Below, piece by piece: positions 62,913 through 64,000 of a stretch of DNA of 64,000 nt (its first letter is position 1; every line of letters starts with the position of its first letter). Both the position numbers and the translations under genes were made by a program. Location: positions 310,001 to 374,000 of the forward strand of contig NZ_CP020330.1 in the NCBI RefSeq assembly GCF_002043005.1, written 5' to 3'. The DNA comes from Martelella mediterranea DSM 17316. GTDB taxonomy: Bacteria > Pseudomonadota > Alphaproteobacteria > Rhizobiales > Rhizobiaceae. A model generated the notes under the pieces. That model worked only from the letters and a program-made list of their open reading frames with translations, did not search any database and was not told where the DNA came from.

Positions 62913-64000
62913 TCAGAAGCTGAGGCTGGCCTTGGCGGAGAACATGTGGCTCTCGAGGTTTTCCCGGAACTCGCCCTCATAGGCGGCTTCGAAGGTGAAG
63001 CGGTCATCGGCGAAGGCCGTCACAGAAACCCGGCCGATAAAGGCATCGGCGCCGATATCCGCGCCTGCGACATCGAAATCGCTTCCGAAAATGCCGAGCG
63101 TCGATGAACGGCCGGTATCGCCGTAATCATGCCGCCAGCCGGCGCTGATCGCGGGCAGAAGCCGCACGCCATTATCGAAGCTGATATCCTTGGAAAGCGC
63201 GACCGCCAGCGTGGTCTGGGTTTCGTCGAACGTCTGTGAGGGGATGGCGAGCGCGAAGCTGCTGCCGCTTTCCTGCATGCTGTCACGGTGAAACGCGCGG
63301 TATCCGAGCGTCGCCGAGGGCGTCAGCGTAAACGCATCCATATCGAGGTCCGAGAACGCCGCGGCCTCGATGAACCCGCCGGTGCCATGGCCGCTGGCAG
63401 ACGCCGTGGCCGAATAGGCGCCAAGCGCGGTGATCCGGCTGGTCGACAGGTCGCCGTAACCGAGGCCGGCGCGGCCGGCAAAGGTCATCATGCCGGCGTC
63501 AAAACTGCCGTAGAGCGCCGCCTGATAGGTGCCGACATCGCCGGAGCCGCTGGCGCTCGCCGAGACATCGGCATATTCATAGGAGGCGGCGACGCCGGCG
63601 ACGCCCTGGCCGAACCGCCAGTCGTAGCCGAAGACGCCGTTGCCGCCGGAGACATCGTAACCTGAAAGTCCGTTTGCCGAACCGACGCTGGTCGAGAGCG
63701 AATTGCCGCTCGCCCAGAGCGTTCCCTCGCCGGCGGAGCGGTCGCCCGTTCCGGCAAGACCGTTCGTCAACTGCATCTGTCTCGTGCCAACGGCATCCGC
63801 AAACCGGCCGACGGCGCGCACCGCGGTCGTTCCGATCTCGGCATGCAATTGTCCGGTCATCGACGGAAGACCGGCCGCCAGCGCAGCAAGGTCGGCCGCA
63901 TAGAGCGTGTTGTAGGCATCGTTATAGGCCGCGTCCGGACGCACGCCGGCCGATGGCCGCGCCATGTCGATCGCGGTGCCCAGCGCGGTCTCGTTTACCG
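62913..64000 (-). CDS. Autotransporter beta-barrel domain protein, N-terminal part outside the window
   Basis: The frame stays open to the end of the window, giving about 362 residues of a larger protein. The visible start (DMARPSAGVRPDAAYNDAYNTLYAADLAALAAGLPSMTGQLHAEIGT, seen as separate segments) is the usual linker before an autotransporter barrel. It is followed by about 260 residues of alternating strands such as VAASYEYADVSASASGSGDVGTYQAALYGSF and a C-terminal KASLSF, ending in Phe as outer-membrane barrels do. The passenger domain, which would tell its role in adhesion or hydrolysis, lies beyond 64000. Confidence 0.88.
   Translation of the reverse strand, partial: VNETALGTAIDMARPSAGVRPDAAYNDAYNTLYAADLAALAAGLPSMTGQLHAEIGTTAVRAVGRFADAVGTRQMQLTNGLAGTGDRSAGEGTLWASGNSLSTSVGSANGLSGYDVSGGNGVFGYDWRFGQGVAGVAASYEYADVSASASGSGDVGTYQAALYGSFDAGMMTFAGRAGLGYGDLSTSRITALGAYSATASASGHGTGGFIEAAAFSDLDMDAFTLTPSATLGYRAFHRDSMQESGSSFALAIPSQTFDETQTTLAVALSKDISFDNGVRLLPAISAGWRHDYGDTGRSSTLGIFGSDFDVAGADIGADAFIGRVSVTAFADDRFTFEAAYEGEFRENLESHMFSAKASLSF

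Noticed and set aside
62591..62923. A 110-codon plus-strand frame
   Set aside because: It overlaps the CBS remnant in another frame and runs through the terminator hairpin; no recognisable domain.
1..64000. CRISPR arrays, tRNA or rRNA genes, transposases, integrases, phage genes
   Set aside because: No regularly spaced repeats, no cloverleaf-like or rRNA sequence and no recombinase motif were noticed, although a covariance-model search was not possible here.

Overview
The window is GC-rich, densely coded chromosomal or megaplasmid DNA from an alphaproteobacterium, most likely a Hyphomicrobiales/Rhizobiaceae-type organism. This is inferred from the many CUT1-type sugar ABC transporters, ThuA and Gfo/Idh/MocA genes, FCD-type GntR regulators and a rhizobial-style hydroxyproline pathway. 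It is an accessory catabolic region: almost every gene belongs to a transporter-enzyme-regulator module. I saw no rRNA, tRNA, CRISPR array, transposase or phage gene.

Layout. 1-3.5 kb: class V aminotransferase (cut by the window start), amino-acid binding protein, permease and a GntR regulator. 3.6-12 kb: two glycerophosphodiesterase-like genes around a CUT1 transporter, a LacI regulator and an inositol-monophosphatase-family enzyme, with a double palindromic operator at 4502-4536. 12-20.8 kb: CUT1 transporter of unknown substrate, divergent from a ROK regulator, Gfo/Idh/MocA dehydrogenase, ThuA-like protein and aldo/keto reductase. 20.9-27.9 kb: large ArsR-type regulator, GH51 alpha-L-arabinofuranosidase and a CUT1 transporter whose ATPase lies convergently. 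28.1-36.1 kb: hydantoinase/oxoprolinase subunits B and A with a ribose-type (CUT2) transporter and a small GAF protein. 36.4-39.2 kb: GntR regulator, pyrroline-hydroxycarboxylate deaminase (DHDPS family) and 4-hydroxyproline 2-epimerase. 39.3-45.7 kb: dipeptide-type ABC transporter, XRE-cupin regulator and a second GAF protein. 45.7-53.1 kb: LacI regulator, CUT1 transporter and GH127 beta-L-arabinofuranosidase. 53.1-56.2 kb: AraC regulator with a NepI-like MFS exporter, and a GNAT acetyltransferase. 56.3-62.3 kb: ketoglutarate-semialdehyde dehydrogenase, Ldh2-family dehydrogenase, M24 peptidase, D-amino-acid (hydroxyproline) dehydrogenase and a second GntR regulator. 62.6-64 kb: CBS-domain remnant and the C-terminal part of an autotransporter.

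How it fits together. All four enzymes of trans-4-hydroxy-L-proline catabolism to 2-oxoglutarate are present, split between 37-39 kb and 56-61.5 kb. Between them lie a dipeptide importer and a GH127 enzyme of the family founded on hydrolysis of hydroxyproline-linked beta-L-arabinofuranosides; a GH51 arabinofuranosidase lies upstream. GTCGAC-centred palindromes that fit the GntR operator consensus occur in five promoter regions. One of them, with its flanks, is a 21-base sequence repeated exactly in front of the GH127 operon and in front of the second GntR gene. My main hypothesis is that this is a utilisation island for plant hydroxyproline-rich glycoproteins (extensin-type arabinosylated peptides), with peptide and sugar branches co-regulated. 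Gene functions rest on motifs and family knowledge recalled without a database search; the island hypothesis is inference.
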